Source: Tomocerus qinae (Eukaryota > Arthropoda > Collembola > Entomobryomorpha > Tomoceridae). Taken from it: 64,000 nucleotides of DNA. Numbering within the stretch: position 1 is the first letter of the stretch; every line of letters starts with the position of its first letter. The DNA lies in assembly GCA_020055645.1 (NCBI GenBank), contig CM034549.1:5828001-5892000 (forward strand), read 5' to 3'. The position numbers and the translations under genes were made by a program. Positions 9,362 through 20,827 of the stretch are shown piece after piece. The notes beneath the pieces are model-generated. The model saw nothing but the letters and a program-made list of their open reading frames with translations. It had not been told where the DNA came from and did no database searches.

Positions 9362-11562
9362 ATATGACGGTTTAAGCCGAATAACGGTGTATGTTAGAAC
9401 AAAGTTCTAAAATTGTATAAAACCCATAGTAACAAAATGTTGTCACTTCAAAGGAGACCAGCTCAAACGAAATAATGCATCCGACACCGAGCCAATTTCG
9501 AATTATTTTGGTAACTAGTAATAAAATAGCTGAAAATTAGTTTTTATGAAACAATGGCTGACTTTCGTATCACCGCAAGAGCTTTAGCTCATCAAAACCA
9601 GGGTTTGAAACGGAAACGCCATTTATCAGCAGACGCAACGGCGAAGTTGAATAAAAATGCAGGAAAAGTCTACGTCGGTAGAAATGGAATGGACCACCCT
9701 GAAAAAGTATACGATGATGTACGTTCATTCTTGTTTCTTTTAGTATACTTAGTGTTTTTTAATGTCCATTGGGTGCAGATCTAGTAACAACGTATTTAAT
9801 TAAACCAGGAGTTAACCTGTGGGAATCGATGCAGAAGAGCAGGTTGCATGATGTCTAATGAGAGAAAAATGGAACTTTTTCTGCAGTATTGGGACACAGG
9901 GTGCTACAGTGAGCAGTCTAATATCTTAGCAAGATTTATTAGAAAAGAAATCGTAGGGAATGGTTCAAACAGAGAGAACATCAGTAGAAGATTGGCTACT
10001 TACAAGTACTATATACCTGATGTTGACGGAGTCCAATATCAAGTCTGTAAAAACACATTTATGTCAGTTTTCGGCGTATCAGCAAAACGAATTCAAACCC
10101 TACAAGCTAAAATGTCTAATAATTCTTTGTCTCTTTCGGATGGAAGAGGCCGTCACCTGAATCGTCCAAAGAAACTGGAAAATGGAATCAAAGACGCTAT
10201 TCTTGTGCACATTAATTCATATGAAAAGTCTTGTAGCCATTATAGCAGAGAGGGAAATCCAGATCGAGAATACTTAAACAAAGATTTAAATGTTGCAATT
10301 ATGTTCCGGGATTTTGCAATAGGGTTTGGAGAAGAGGCTTTGTCCTGGGAGTGGGTTTACCGTAGTCTTTTCAAAGAGACAAAACTTAAATTTGGCATAC
10401 CCAAGTCAGATACCTGCACGAAATGCGATAGATATCATAACAAGATTTTATCTCTAAACGAAAATATTCCCGATGAAAAGGAAATTTTGGAGCCTATTTG
10501 GTTAGAATTTATCGAACACCAGCTCCATTCCGAAAATGGGTACTCAGAGCTGAAGAGAGACACCGAAAGAAGCAAAATGGATCCAAGCTACATTGTTTTA
10601 AGTGTAGATCTCCAAGGAATTCTTCTGTGTCCCCGCTTGTCCAATAGCGATTACTATTATCAAAGAAAATATCCCTGCTTCAATCTAGGAATCCACTATG
10701 GAAATACTAATAAAACCACAATGTCATTTTGGCACAAAATAGAAGGGAATAGAGGGTCGAGTGAAATTGCGTCTTGTATATACAGATTTTGTATGGAAAC
10801 TTTTGAAGTACTGGAAAATGCAGAAATGCGAACTCTGGTAGTGTTCTCTGATAGATGCGTAGGACAAAATAACAATTTTATGCTGCTTTCCATGTATATG
10901 TTGTTATTGGCCAAAAGACTTTTTACGCAGGTGAACCAGAAGTTTATGACAACTGGTCATAGTTTCTTGCCCTGCGATAGCCAGTTTTCTTTAGTAGAGA
11001 AGAAACAAAAAACTGCATCGATATTCACTCCAATGGATTGGATTAAAGTAATAGAACAGTCAAATTTACAAAATCCTTTTGTAATTCAAAGAATGACTCA
11101 GCCTGAATTCTTCGACTTCATGTCACTTTCAAGATTATTGACTAGGCCAGTAGCATTAAAAGTAACTGAATTCTTATGGTTCCAAATGTCTGTTGAGAAT
11201 CCTGGAATAATTCTAACAAAGGAGTTGCTGTCAGACGAAAACTGGAAATCTCATCGGTTATTAGTTCCAGAAGATTTCGCAAATACTCAACTGTTGCCTC
11301 TTTACGATGGCCCTATTCCTTTGCCAGCAGATCTTGTTAAAGATTTGAGAGCAATGCAGGATTTCATTCCTGAAGAATCTAAGGCGTTTTGGAATTTCCT
11401 GATTTAATGTTACTAACTAATTTATTATTATTCAGTTGTCGGGTGCGTTGTGAAGTTACTAGCGGAAAATTAGTTTGTTTACAGTTACTATTGTAAAATA
11501 AATATCAGGGTGAGCTAGATATTATTCTAACATACACCATTATTCGGCTTAAACCGTCATAT
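9362..11562 (+). mobile_element. 2.2-kb autonomous-looking TIR DNA transposon
   Basis: Inverted ends of about 38 bp: ATATGACGGTTTAAGCCGAA at the left and its complement at the right, with few mismatches. The element encloses a single two-exon gene for a transposase-like protein. Flanking duplications are unclear because the tips are AT palindromes. Confidence 0.85.
9554..11407 (+). CDS. Transposase-like protein, DUF7869-type, 587 aa, two exons
   Basis: Exon 1 is 9554-9718 and exon 2 is 9809-11407, joined in phase 0 across a 90-bp GT-AG intron. The splice adds ELTCGNRCRRAGC upstream of the long open frame, giving a Cys cluster before YWDTGCYSEQSNILARF, as in related proteins. Later motifs: CTKCDRYHNK (zinc-knuckle-like, about residues 250-260), SVDLQGILLCP, FNLGIHYGNTNKTTMSFW, VVFSDRCVGQNNNF and TGHSFLPCDSQFSLVEKKQK. 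The acidic residues in SVD, FSD and the CDSQFSLVE block could form an RNase H-fold D-D-D/E catalytic core; that is inference. The family is widespread in insect and cnidarian repeats. The open frame is intact and lies inside matched TIRs. Confidence 0.75.
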
Positions 11563-11962
11563 TGAGCTCACAGAAATAGATGACTAATTGAGAGGTTCCT
11601 GTGAATAACAACTTATCATAATTTCGGAATTGGGAATCAAATTGTAGCCATAGAAAATAAACAAGGTTTCTCCAAAGGGAAAATTTTGAAAAAATAATTT
11701 TGTCATTCCCCAGTGGAAAAACGATGGTTTCAGTTTCAAGTATGATTAAGGCTTGTCGTACGCTACCACTAAGCAACTAGCGGAATTCGTTTGAAGTAGT
11801 AAAAATGTACAGGAGTTAGAACGAAACTAGAGATTGAGTAGAAATGTCTGACTTGCTTCACCGGCATATTCAAACAGATGAACCAATTCCATTCTCATAC
11901 AACTGACAGTTTTCGAGTTTTCTTACGCTTTCAACTACAGTTATCTTTGCGTACGATTAGCA
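11563..11962. other. Spacer between transposon and exonuclease gene
   Basis: No coding region recognised. A short ORF at about 11845-11908 (MSDLLHRHIQTD) is probably leader sequence or chance. Confidence 0.3.
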
Positions 11963-13412
11963 ATGGAAAAAGAAATTTGCAATCCACATGGAACCCGAAA
12001 AAACCCAGAAACCCCGTCTTTGTCGGTTGCAACGGTAGCAGTATTTTAATACATTCTTACATGATAATATTATAAATCATGCATTATTTAGATTGTATTA
12101 TATTAGTTCAATGATCAATAATAAATTAAATACATCATGTTTGTCGATTTCAGATGTCGGTGGTCAAGGCAGCTAGCTCTCTGAACTCTACTGATTACTT
12201 AAATCTTGTAATGGAACTAATTAATAAAAGCCCTTTCGATGACGACCAGCTGCTAAAAGTGAAAAATCATGCTCAGAATACTTTGAAGAGAAAGAAAAAG
12301 CAGACGAAAAGTTAAAGTCGTCCACTGTGGGTGTTGGGGTGAGTGAAGTACCATGTACAGTATTTTCGAGTGCCCCAAACCTCACTTCTTTAAAACCGTC
12401 TCCGGCATTTTCTTCGGTAATTTTTAAGCTTTTATAAAATTCATATATTTAATCATAAAATATCATAATTTCATAAATTTCAATAATTGCGTTTATTTAT
12501 AGACAAATTTTATTTATCGTGGGGACTTAATCGTATCTGGTGAGAACATGTACTTAGATATTGAAAATGTGACAGAAGCTAACACCCACAATTCTCTGCC
12601 AGCGTCAGTTGCCGTCGTCGACAAACACGGACGATTAATTTTCTGGGCAATAGTCAAACACGGTAATATTTGTCGGTACAACACTGCATTGACTGGAATT
12701 GACAAAGAAAAACTGGGGTCTGGAATAAGTTATGATATAGTAAGTTATTTATTGATTATTGCGAATTATGGCTAGTCAAAATTTAAGAATTTTACATGGA
12801 ATCCTCACTTTATTTTACAGCGTTGTAATAATTAAAAGTAGAGTTAAATTTCAATCTTTATTACAGGTACGACAAATGCTACAAACCTGTATTGAAGGAA
12901 AATTAGTTATAGGATTTGCCATTTCCAATGATTTAAAAACTTTGAAAATTGCTCATCAAAAAACCGAGGATCTTCAAGACTTTTTTCGGGACAAGAAAAA
13001 TACTGCAATATCTGCAGAAGACTTAGGTGTACATTTTCTAGGGAAAAATATTCAAGAAAACCCCGCCGGACTTCCTCATCATTGCTGCATCAGAGATGCA
13101 AGATTAGCAGCTTTATGTCACAAAAAAAAGCGAAGTTTTTTAACCAAGTATCCAAACAAGGCTCGCTTCGAATGCGATGATTTAGACAAACACCGCGACA
13201 TAAAGCCATCTAGAAAAGTTAATCCTAAAACCATAAAGTGGGAAGGGTGTTCTAAAGGTTGTGCATTGAAAGAAACATTTGCCAGTGGTAAGAAAAAACA
13301 AAAGCTATGCCGAAATATGCTGGGAGGATTCAAAAAAATCAATTTTGACAACTTTGAGTTTGGAGGTACGTTTTCTGGTGAAATTGATGATGACGATGAT
13401 AATTGGGAATAA
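11963..13412 (+). CDS. DEDDh 3'-5' exonuclease, Rex4/ISG20-like, probably transposon-borne
   Basis: Five phase-consistent exons: 11963-12034, 12154-12310, 12361-12416, 12503-12739 and 12867-13412, about 355 residues. The exonuclease core is in the last two exons. Motif I is MYLDIENV (D-x-E), followed by LPASVAVVDKHG. The text ICRYNTALTGIDKEKL parallels the Rex4 'YRTAVSGI' segment. Motif II is LVIGFAISNDLK, and motif III is the His and Asp of HHCCIRDARLAALC. All four acidic residues and the His are present, so it may be active. The C-terminus is basic then acidic (EIDDDDDNWE). It converges with the Mutator-like ORF on the opposite strand and adjoins a transposon, so it is probably mobile-element cargo rather than a host RNA-processing gene. 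The first two exons are less certain. Confidence 0.7.
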
Positions 13413-13942
13413 TGTGAACTTAACAATTCTTAGATTTTTGATAATCTATTACATTTATTTTTTAATTAGCTAATAATAAAATTAACCAAGCTGTCAGTTA
13501 CCCGTTACGGTTTGTTCTATCGTCTTTAATATTTTTACAACTTCTTTAACATTTAATTAAGGACAAATGTAAGTTAAATTTTGAAATAATAAAATTAAAA
13601 TGGTTCAAGAAAATAATAACTACGTAAAACTGTTACTTATCATTCATTTAAAAATTGAATCACTGGGATGGATTTTAATAAAGTAGAAAAGGCAAACCAA
13701 AATATTGGTAATGGGTGAGTACAAAGCATGATAGTATAAAGTATTATATATTCGACAGCCCATCCAAAGATGTGCATTGCTTTTTTAAAACTTTTCGAGG
13801 AGGAATGTTTTCTTTGTTCCGCTTTGAAAGTTTTTTATTAATTGCATCTTTGCGATACTGTGGCTGTCTGATTGGCATATTGCGATTAGAACGCGAGTTA
13901 ATTATCTCTGGAGCTACATCTTCTTCATAAAACTTTAAAAAT
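13413..13942. other. Convergent 3' region of the exonuclease and Mutator-like genes
   Basis: AT-rich 3' untranslated sequence followed by a minus-strand open frame (13744-13986) encoding MEFYIHTQWKKMYTKFLKFY and a basic tail. This may be the frameshifted remainder of the Mutator-like protein or an unrelated chance ORF. Confidence 0.35.
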
Positions 13943-14590
13943 TTAGTGTACATTTTTTTCCATTGTGTATGGATATAGAACTCCATTTACGACAACAAAT
14001 TGCCCTTTTTCTCTTGCTAATTTCTGTTCCAACCTCCCATTTTCGGCTATCTCTTCTTTTAACGCTTGACTCCATTTCTCCGTTGTTACAGCTTTATAGT
14101 TTTGATATGTCCTATGACTAGGGAAATGACACTCGAGAACGTGAAACAAATTTTTACTACCTTCATAACTTGATGCTCCGGCGAGGGTTCCCCATGATAG
14201 GGCTTCGTTAACAGTCAGATTACAATTTAAATCGGTGTCAACTTCTTCTTTCCAGCGACAATATTCACATTGAATGGTGAAAATGGAACGCATTCCCAAA
14301 AGTTTTTCATCAGCAATATATCCCACTCCTTTTGGACAGACTTTGCCATGGTTCATTGCTAATTGCATACAGTATTCCAGCGATGTAATTGACATTAACC
14401 GTCTCCCCTTCATTCGTACATCTATTGGTTCTGGTGTTGTAATGGGTGGATTTGTTTGCTGTTGTGGAATGTCAACTGGGGTGGATTGTTTTTCTGTACC
14501 ATTTTGATTTTTTGTTCTCTGCAGTAGTTTATGGGGATTCTTTCTTTTACCGCTATGGATGCCTCTGTATTTTGGCATTCTAAAATACAA
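13943..14590 (-). CDS. Mutator-like transposase-domain protein, N-terminal part
   Basis: The likely start is the ATG at 14578 (MPKYRGIHSGKRKNPHKL), just after an acceptor-like AG. The basic N-terminus is followed by GRRLMSITSLEYCMQLAMNH, GMRSIFTIQCEYCRWKEE (CxxC), NEALSWGTLAGASSYEG and LECHFPSHRTYQNY. These match the layout of the 'Mutator-like transposase domain' (PF20700-type) in insect and cnidarian repeats. The expected catalytic 'G-P-ITVI-DG' region is missing: the frame ends after GVLYPYTMEKNVH. An overlapping frame (13744-13986) continues with basic residues, so a frameshift or truncation is likely. About 215 residues, well short of the usual 400 or more. Confidence 0.6.
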   Translation of the reverse strand: MYFRMPKYRGIHSGKRKNPHKLLQRTKNQNGTEKQSTPVDIPQQQTNPPITTPEPIDVRMKGRRLMSITSLEYCMQLAMNHGKVCPKGVGYIADEKLLGMRSIFTIQCEYCRWKEEVDTDLNCNLTVNEALSWGTLAGASSYEGSKNLFHVLECHFPSHRTYQNYKAVTTEKWSQALKEEIAENGRLEQKLAREKGQFVVVNGVLYPYTMEKNVH

Positions 14591-14699
14591 ACATAAAATT
14601 ATTGTAATGCAAGACCTTACCGGGAAACTATAATATATATGGATTTATAGTAGATGTAATTAATAGCTGTAAAACTGTTAATAATACCTTTCTTTAATT

Positions 14700-15000
14700 C
14701 GTGACAACTAAAATCACTCGGATGTATTTTACGTTTTACTCCTCTCGATTTTTCAAACTAAATGTTGTACTGCATTGGTCTCTTGTTGGATAACTAAAAC
14801 AAATGCAATATACGTATTAATTGGAATGATTACAGAGCTGGTTAAGAAGAATCAATTCGTCTATTCAATAATATTTTTTTAATGTTTGATTTAAAATATT
14901 CAGTTATATAATACCTTTTGGGAGTTAGTGCGAAAATCACTCGGATGTATTTTACTGACTACTCCACTCGATTTTTGAACAATTGTAATTTCTGAACATA
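14700..15000. repeat. Two direct repeats of a 45-bp block
   Basis: 14709-14755 and 14932-14979 share 'aaatcactcggatgtatttta' in two parts (aaaatcactcgg + atgtattttac) and 'ctcgatttttc'. A weaker relative is at 13660-13680. They may be regulatory or subterminal repeats of the element that carries the flanking genes. Confidence 0.45.
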
Positions 15001-16329
15001 CTTGCCCATTTTTAATAAAGTACACATATTGTTTTTCAAGGCTCACGAATATCACACAGCTGACTCAGTAAATTAAATGTTGAATACCCAAGTTCTTTAA
15101 TGTTTACCAAATAATATTTTTGCTTTTGTAGATATTCCTGGTATTTACAAACACCGACCTTACACCGATTTATCAAATGAAAAGAAATATTGGTGTCAAT
15201 CCGTCAATTGCAATCAATAGCATAGCACAATTAGTAATGTCAATTTACAAGTAAAGAGCCAGATGTTCGGTTTCTGTACACAATTTTGCATTGAATGTAT
15301 GCATTGAATGAATGTAGAATGAATAGCAATAGTATTGTTATGGCTGCAAGGGGCACATGACTTTTCCGCTCTGTCGTTCTTCCGTGTAGAGTATTATACT
15401 TGAAATTCAAATTTTTCGTTTGTGTTTCAGTTCGTATAATTCAAAAACGGGTCAACTGAAAATTTTCACATTTTGAACATAAGTTTGTTTCATATTTATC
15501 TCGGACCTATGACGCTCACTTTTCTAACATTTCTATTATTTGCTATGTTATTCATTTATAAACATTTGCCGCCGAAATATATTACATTTTTTTATTTTAA
15601 CCTAGTCGGGTGACCTTTAGAGGTCAAAATTGTAAAGTTTTCTCGAACTTAGGTCCGAGCAGGATAATTTATCTTTATTTTAAGGCATCATACGTCCAGA
15701 TTGACCCAATATTAGTCGAGTTATTCAGACTGAAAGAGAGTGGGAAAACACATACAAAAGCACCTGTGTACGACGCACCTTAAATAGAAATATTATTATA
15801 TTTATCAGCGTCTCGACGTACCTGTAATTTCTTTGCAAATGACATACGCGGATTGGCGTCGGCTACCTGACACTCAAAAAGGCTAGATGGTCAAAAAGTT
15901 TTTAGACCCAAAAATGGACCACTATATGGCAGACAGTTTGGTGACAAGCCGGTTAAAATCCCTAACCGGTTGTTTTAAATCTTGGTTAGCCAGTGGGTGA
16001 AATAGTTAAATATTTGAGGTAAAATAATCACCCTTCATTGAACAACAGTTCAAAACTATAATAGTATTTTACGATTTGTAACATTTTAGTCGGCTGACAA
16101 TTTTAAAGGACATTTTGGGTAATTCGTTCCATGTCCAAGAATCTACGGCCATTTCCTTCTCTCATTACAGCCAAAAAAATAACCTCGGGCTCGGTTTTAA
16201 AAAAATAAACCAACGTTGAGAGAAAGATATTTCTACCTTTTTGCATTTTTAAATCTAATTAACTCAAAAAATTTTATAGTCCTTTCTGAGGTTAAGATAG
16301 ATTTGCAAATTTTTCTTTGTTTGAAAATT
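15001..16329. other. Intergenic, nothing recognised
   Basis: AT-rich with no ORF above background, no RNA gene and no inverted repeat that stands out. Confidence 0.4.
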
Positions 16330-16625
16330 TTTAATTTGATTTTCAGTCTGACTTAATTGGAACATTATTCGAATGACAACATTTTGAGATTTTGGAACAT
16401 ACTTTGAGTGCAAATTTTTTTAAAGATTTTGGAAACTTTTTTGGGTGGCAGTCCTTTTTAGGATTTTGGAAACTTTTTTGGGTGGCAGCATTTTTTAGGA
16501 TTTTGGAACATTTTTTAAGATAAGAACATTTTATGTGACTTTGGAATATTTTTGAGTGTCAACATTTTCTGAGATTTTGTAATATTTTTTCAACAACAAA
16601 ACTTTCTGGAACTTTAGAATATTTA
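16330..16625. repeat. Degenerate tandem repeat, unit about 50 bp
   Basis: Diverged units built on 'gattttggaa(a)cttttttgggtgg' and 'aacatttt'. Two adjacent units near 16424-16500 are nearly identical. Non-coding. Confidence 0.6.
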
Positions 16626-16879
16626 TCTATTAGAATTTAGACTAATATTATTTTAATATCAGGAAAGTCTCGGCTCGGATAAAAAATAATTTTTCAGCAC
16701 CATAACAGTGTATATTTTTTTGTGACAACGCTTTCTGGGATTGACTTCTAGTTAGCAGAATATGTTAGCACCAAAAAATATTTTTAAGCTTTTGGTAAAA
16801 AGACCAAGGATGTTCTATTCTATATTCCTAGTCTCCAGCCTGCTACCTACTCAGCATTTCCTAGTGATCAAATGTGTAC

Positions 16880-17151
16880 TACTGTAAAAGGAAAAGTAAA
16901 TAGAGCCCTGGGATTTCTTTGTAAGTTATTTGGCACGCGAATTTCATTGTTATCATTTTTGAAGTTGTTTTATGCGAAATAAATATGGAAATAAACAGTA
17001 TTCAACAGTGACATTATGCGGTTGTCTAGGATAATAGAGGTAGTTGCCAAGACAGTTGCCAATAAAATTTTGCGTTTTTCTGAAAACCTTTCAAAATTCG
17101 CTTATGGAAATTCGGGCTCCCAGGGCTCTATTTACTTTTCCTTCGACAGTA
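16880..17151. mobile_element. Inverted-repeat MITE, TACTGT ends
   Basis: Left TACTGTAAAAGGAAAAGTAA and right complement share about 34 bp, including 'atagagccctggga'. TA at the tips is compatible with a Tc1/mariner-type insertion. 272 bp, non-coding. Confidence 0.6.
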
Positions 17152-17228
17152 ACTATTCACAAAATAACTTTCAAAAAATTAGATAACGCATTTCAAGGGC
17201 TGGATTTAAACGGCGGTATCACTTTGCT

Positions 17229-17472
17229 GGTTACCGCGCCGACTCCCATTGTTGCCAATTCATCTTACCACCGGCGGCATCTGATGTAAGGGTGGGATTT
17301 GAGCAAAATGACATTTCGCCGATATAACAAACCTAACCTTATAATTTTTATAGATAACTGTCAGTTGGCAGTTTATTTCCTTTAGGTTAGGTATAGGTAG
17401 GTTGCATGCGATGCCCGTGTTGCATGTGTTGCCGGTGGTAATAGATAAATTGGCAACAATGGTGACCGGTAA
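17229..17472. repeat. Imperfect foldback repeat
   Basis: 17229-17285 (ggttaccg ... ccattgttgccaatt ... ttaccaccggcggca) pairs with 17420-17472. A TTAGGT-like stretch lies at about 17380-17400. Non-coding. Confidence 0.45.
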
Positions 17473-17901
17473 CGCTTCCAAAATTCTACCCATTCGAAAT
17501 TCGATTCAAAAACGATTTCAACCAGGAGACTGGCATAATTTTTTTAAATTACGCCATATTCCAATGTGGTTCGAAAGTGGGAGGGACTGTCATAGTCATA
17601 GGTTCGAATCACATTGCCATATTCTGAACCTTAATTTTCTATTAGATTAGAAAATCAAACTTTTTCCTAATTAGTGAAAATTCACATCCCGCCTCAAAAT
17701 TCGATCTATTTAGTAGGCTTTATAGAAAACGCAATTGAACTTTTAAGGATTTTAACCATGAAAAACATTTCGAAACTCGAAATACAAAATTGACTTGTCC
17801 TGACCTTTACCAATGTATATTGGCATTTTCAGAGCAATAATATATTTTAATAGACATTAAAGATTCAAGGCAGAAGTAGAAAAGAATACAAGTGGGCTTA
17901 C
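17473..17901. other. Spacer, nothing recognised
   Basis: No RNA gene or confident exon seen. Sequence around 17518-17560 recalls the 'caaccgggagactgg' block of family X and may be a fragment of it. Confidence 0.3.
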
Positions 17902-17968
17902 CTCGTGGGGGAATAATTTTCTGAAGGATTTGTTTCGAAGATTTGACGATTTCACTCGATTTGGACAT
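17902..17968 (-). CDS. Candidate first coding exon of an unrecognised gene
   Basis: ATG at 17968 opens MSKSSEIVKSSKQILQKIIP, then PR and one extra base, followed by a good donor (GAG|GTAAGC). Upstream sequence is TATA-poor but has a compact GC step, as in first exons. No later exon could be linked downstream. The Ser/Lys-rich start could be a mitochondrial or nuclear leader. Not recognised; may be a pseudo-exon. Confidence 0.3.
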
Positions 17969-18819
17969 TTTATTTACATTTTTCAGCAGATTAAGTAAAT
18001 TTTTCAAAGTCGCGCCATTCCCATCGATTGTTTACATTCTCTTCCTTCTATTCCGTTAACAATTCTACTACACCCGACATCCAACTCTCTCCAACCCGTC
18101 ATAATACACTTCCATTAATTTAATTTGAATATTTTTTTAAAATATTTTTTAATAAATTAAATTTTCGGTTTCTGTTAATACACATGCCAGTTCTTAATAA
18201 GCCATAAAGCAATTAATAGCTTGCAGTGAGACAATTTATTAAATTTTTAAGTTAATTTGAGCTAAAAATAGTTTTTGGGGCTTTTTTCCGGTTTTAGCTT
18301 GCCTGACGAGCTTATAGGAGGGGCCAAGATGCCTCCATTACAAGGTTGATATTAAATAAACGTGTTGCTATAGCGTGACAAATTCGAGACTTCTTGGGAG
18401 GGGCCGTATTTAAGAATTAGTATAGCCCTGGACGTCATTTTCGCTGATGACGTCCATGGTCGGAAAATTGGGAGGAGGGTGGGGGCGACGGCACCGGGCA
18501 TCACACTGTGGGGGGCAACAAAACGAACGAAAAAAACAATTTTTTTTGCCATTTGCAAGATCTGTAACTGTAATAGTAACTGTAACGACTTCTCGTGAAC
18601 AATGCAAAGCCAAAAAAGTTACTAATCACGCCATCAGATTTTTTAAACAATAGACATTATTTGATTGTTTCCTTGGTTTGTGATACTAATAATATGCACT
18701 ACTAAACTCCCCTTCTACCAAATTTAAGATTTTGTAATAACGTAAATAAAACCAGAAAATAATTTTTATAGGACCGAAAAAAATCTATTTCGCATTTATA
18801 TTCAATTTGATGGCGAAAA
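17969..18819. repeat. Spacer with a dispersed repeat fragment
   Basis: The segment 18325-18395 ('aagatgcctccatt', 'gagtgacaaat'-like) resembles 59707-59860 and the short match at 29105-29118. Otherwise nothing recognised; the GC-rich G-run at 18467-18495 is not coding. Confidence 0.35.
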
Positions 18820-19370
18820 TTACATTTTTCGAATTCCTTTTTATTTTGATAGCCAATATTAACCGATGTTTTACTGCTTATTATAATCAACATTAATTTA
18901 TTTTGATTTTCTGTTGATTATGATAGTCAACTTTAATTTATTTTGATTTTCTGTTTAATTTGATAGTCAACATTAATCTATTTTGATTTTCTGTCGATTT
19001 TGATAGTCAACAATAATCTATTTTGGTATCCTGTCGATTTTAATACTCCTAATTGATCAAATAAGATTTTCTGTTGATTTCAATACTCCTAATTAATCAA
19101 TTTCTTTTGATTTTCATAGTCAACATTAATCAAATTTGAATTTCTGTTGATTTTCATAGTCAACGTTAATCAAATTTGAATTTCTGTTGATTTTCATAGT
19201 CAACATTAATCTGCTTTGATTTTCTGTTGGTTTTGATAATAAACGTTAATATAGAAATGAGATTAAGATTGTTTTAATATTCGACATTAATCTATTTTGA
19301 TTTTCTGTTAAAGTTGATGGTCAACATTAATCCATTTTGGTATCGTGTTGATTTTGATAGTTATTATTTT
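18820..19370. repeat. Minisatellite, about 40-bp unit
   Basis: About 13 diverged units of the form 'gatagtcaacattaatctattttgattttctgttgatttt'-like text, read in blocks of TAGTCAACATTAATC and TTTGATTTTCTGTTGATTTT. A shorter array of the same unit is at 20335-20460. Confidence 0.75.
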
Positions 19371-20827
19371 GGATTATAAAATATACCAATCTAATTTGAA
19401 TTAATATTCCATTTAATAATCAAAATCATAATAATTGTTTCTACAATTGATATAACAAAAATGTGCACACGATCCCCTTTACTCAGGCGAGCTTCTGTTA
19501 CGGCTTGCTGTAGGTTTTAATTTGGAATTCTATTAACATTCTATTTTAGTATATATTTTGTCACAAAAATATTTTTGCCCGTTCTTAAAAATTCTGGAAT
19601 GACATTAAAGTTTAAAGTTAGTAAAAGGGGCATCAAAATAGCGTTTTCCCGGGCAGCATTGAAACCTCACCGACCCTGGTGACGTCATGTCACTATGTTA
19701 AATGGCAACCCCCGAAGGGTGGTGGCCTGATTGTTCCGAAACCCCAATAGATTGATTTTATATGCCATTCCTTTTCAGTATATTATATTCTATTTTCCTT
19801 GTGGTATCTCCATACTAAAATTTTGAAACTAAAGTGGTAGTTATTGGTAACCAACGTTTTTTATATAGGAAATATTTTAAAATTTTAGTTGTTATTTGAC
19901 GTAAATTTGAGATGCTCTTTATACACTGCCCCTCATAGAACCGCACAGCCTTGTCCGTCTCTTCGTACCCACGATAACTTTTGAATACAATGACGGATAT
20001 TAACCAAACTTGGCAAAAACCAAGGTAAGTAAAATTTTAGATTGAAAAGGACGCGACACATCACTTTGACCATCTAAAATTTTACCTACCTTGGCAAAAA
20101 CATTGCGTATGGACCGCTGATAACCGTATTGATTCTGGGGTAAATCAATCTATTGTGTGCTTAGATACCGCGCGCTCACTTTGTCTTTATTTTTACAGTG
20201 AAAGTATAAAATGGGCAATAAAAAGTTCCATTGCGTTTCCTACAAATTGTTAGCCAGATAGCCTACTTTTGACTTTAACATCAAAATTTGTCTATTTCAA
20301 ATTTATATTGAATTTTACGGTCAATTTTTCGAATTCCTATTTATTTTGATAGTCAATATTAATCAATTTTGTTTTGAATTTGATAGTCACTATTAATCGA
20401 TTTTAAGGATTATAATAGTCTATATTAATCGAGTTTGGTTTCCTTTTGATTTTAATTATTAATCACTGCATCATTAATTAATCCCCTTTACTCAGGCCAG
20501 GCGAGTTTCGGTTACGGCTTGCTGTAGGTTTTAACTTTCAATAGTCTGTCTCGCTCTTTTCTACGATTTTACCGTTCTCAGATGCTTAGCGATAAATGTG
20601 TGTGGTCGGGTAAGGTAGTGTACGGTGTCGGGTAAGGTAGTGTAGGGTGTCAGGTAAGGTAATGTAGGGTTTCGGGTGAGATGTCGTGCCTGGGGCAGTG
20701 TTCCATTTGAATGAATGATGAAAAAGTAGGCGGAAATAGCGGGGCGGTTTTATTGTTGGAAAAGTAAAGTTATTTGGGTTATAAAAGATTTGTACAGCGT
20801 TGGTCAATAAATATTAATAATGCATAT
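19371..20827. repeat. Duplicated minisatellite flank and spacer
   Basis: 19484-19525 and 20480-20533 are direct copies (ccctttactcaggc ... ttacggcttgctgtaggttt), each next to the 40-bp minisatellite, so the whole block was duplicated. Around 20600-20685 there is a 24-bp G-rich tandem repeat (gggtaaggtagtgta). The stretch also contains the 73-bp MITE at 20021-20093. Confidence 0.55.
20021..20093. mobile_element. 73-bp hAT-like miniature element, CAAGGTAGG family
   Basis: Ends CAAGGTAAGTAAAATTTTAG and complement. Exact 8-bp duplication GCAAAAAC at 20013-20020 and 20094-20101. An internally deleted relative of the 205-bp element at 5057-5261. Confidence 0.85.
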
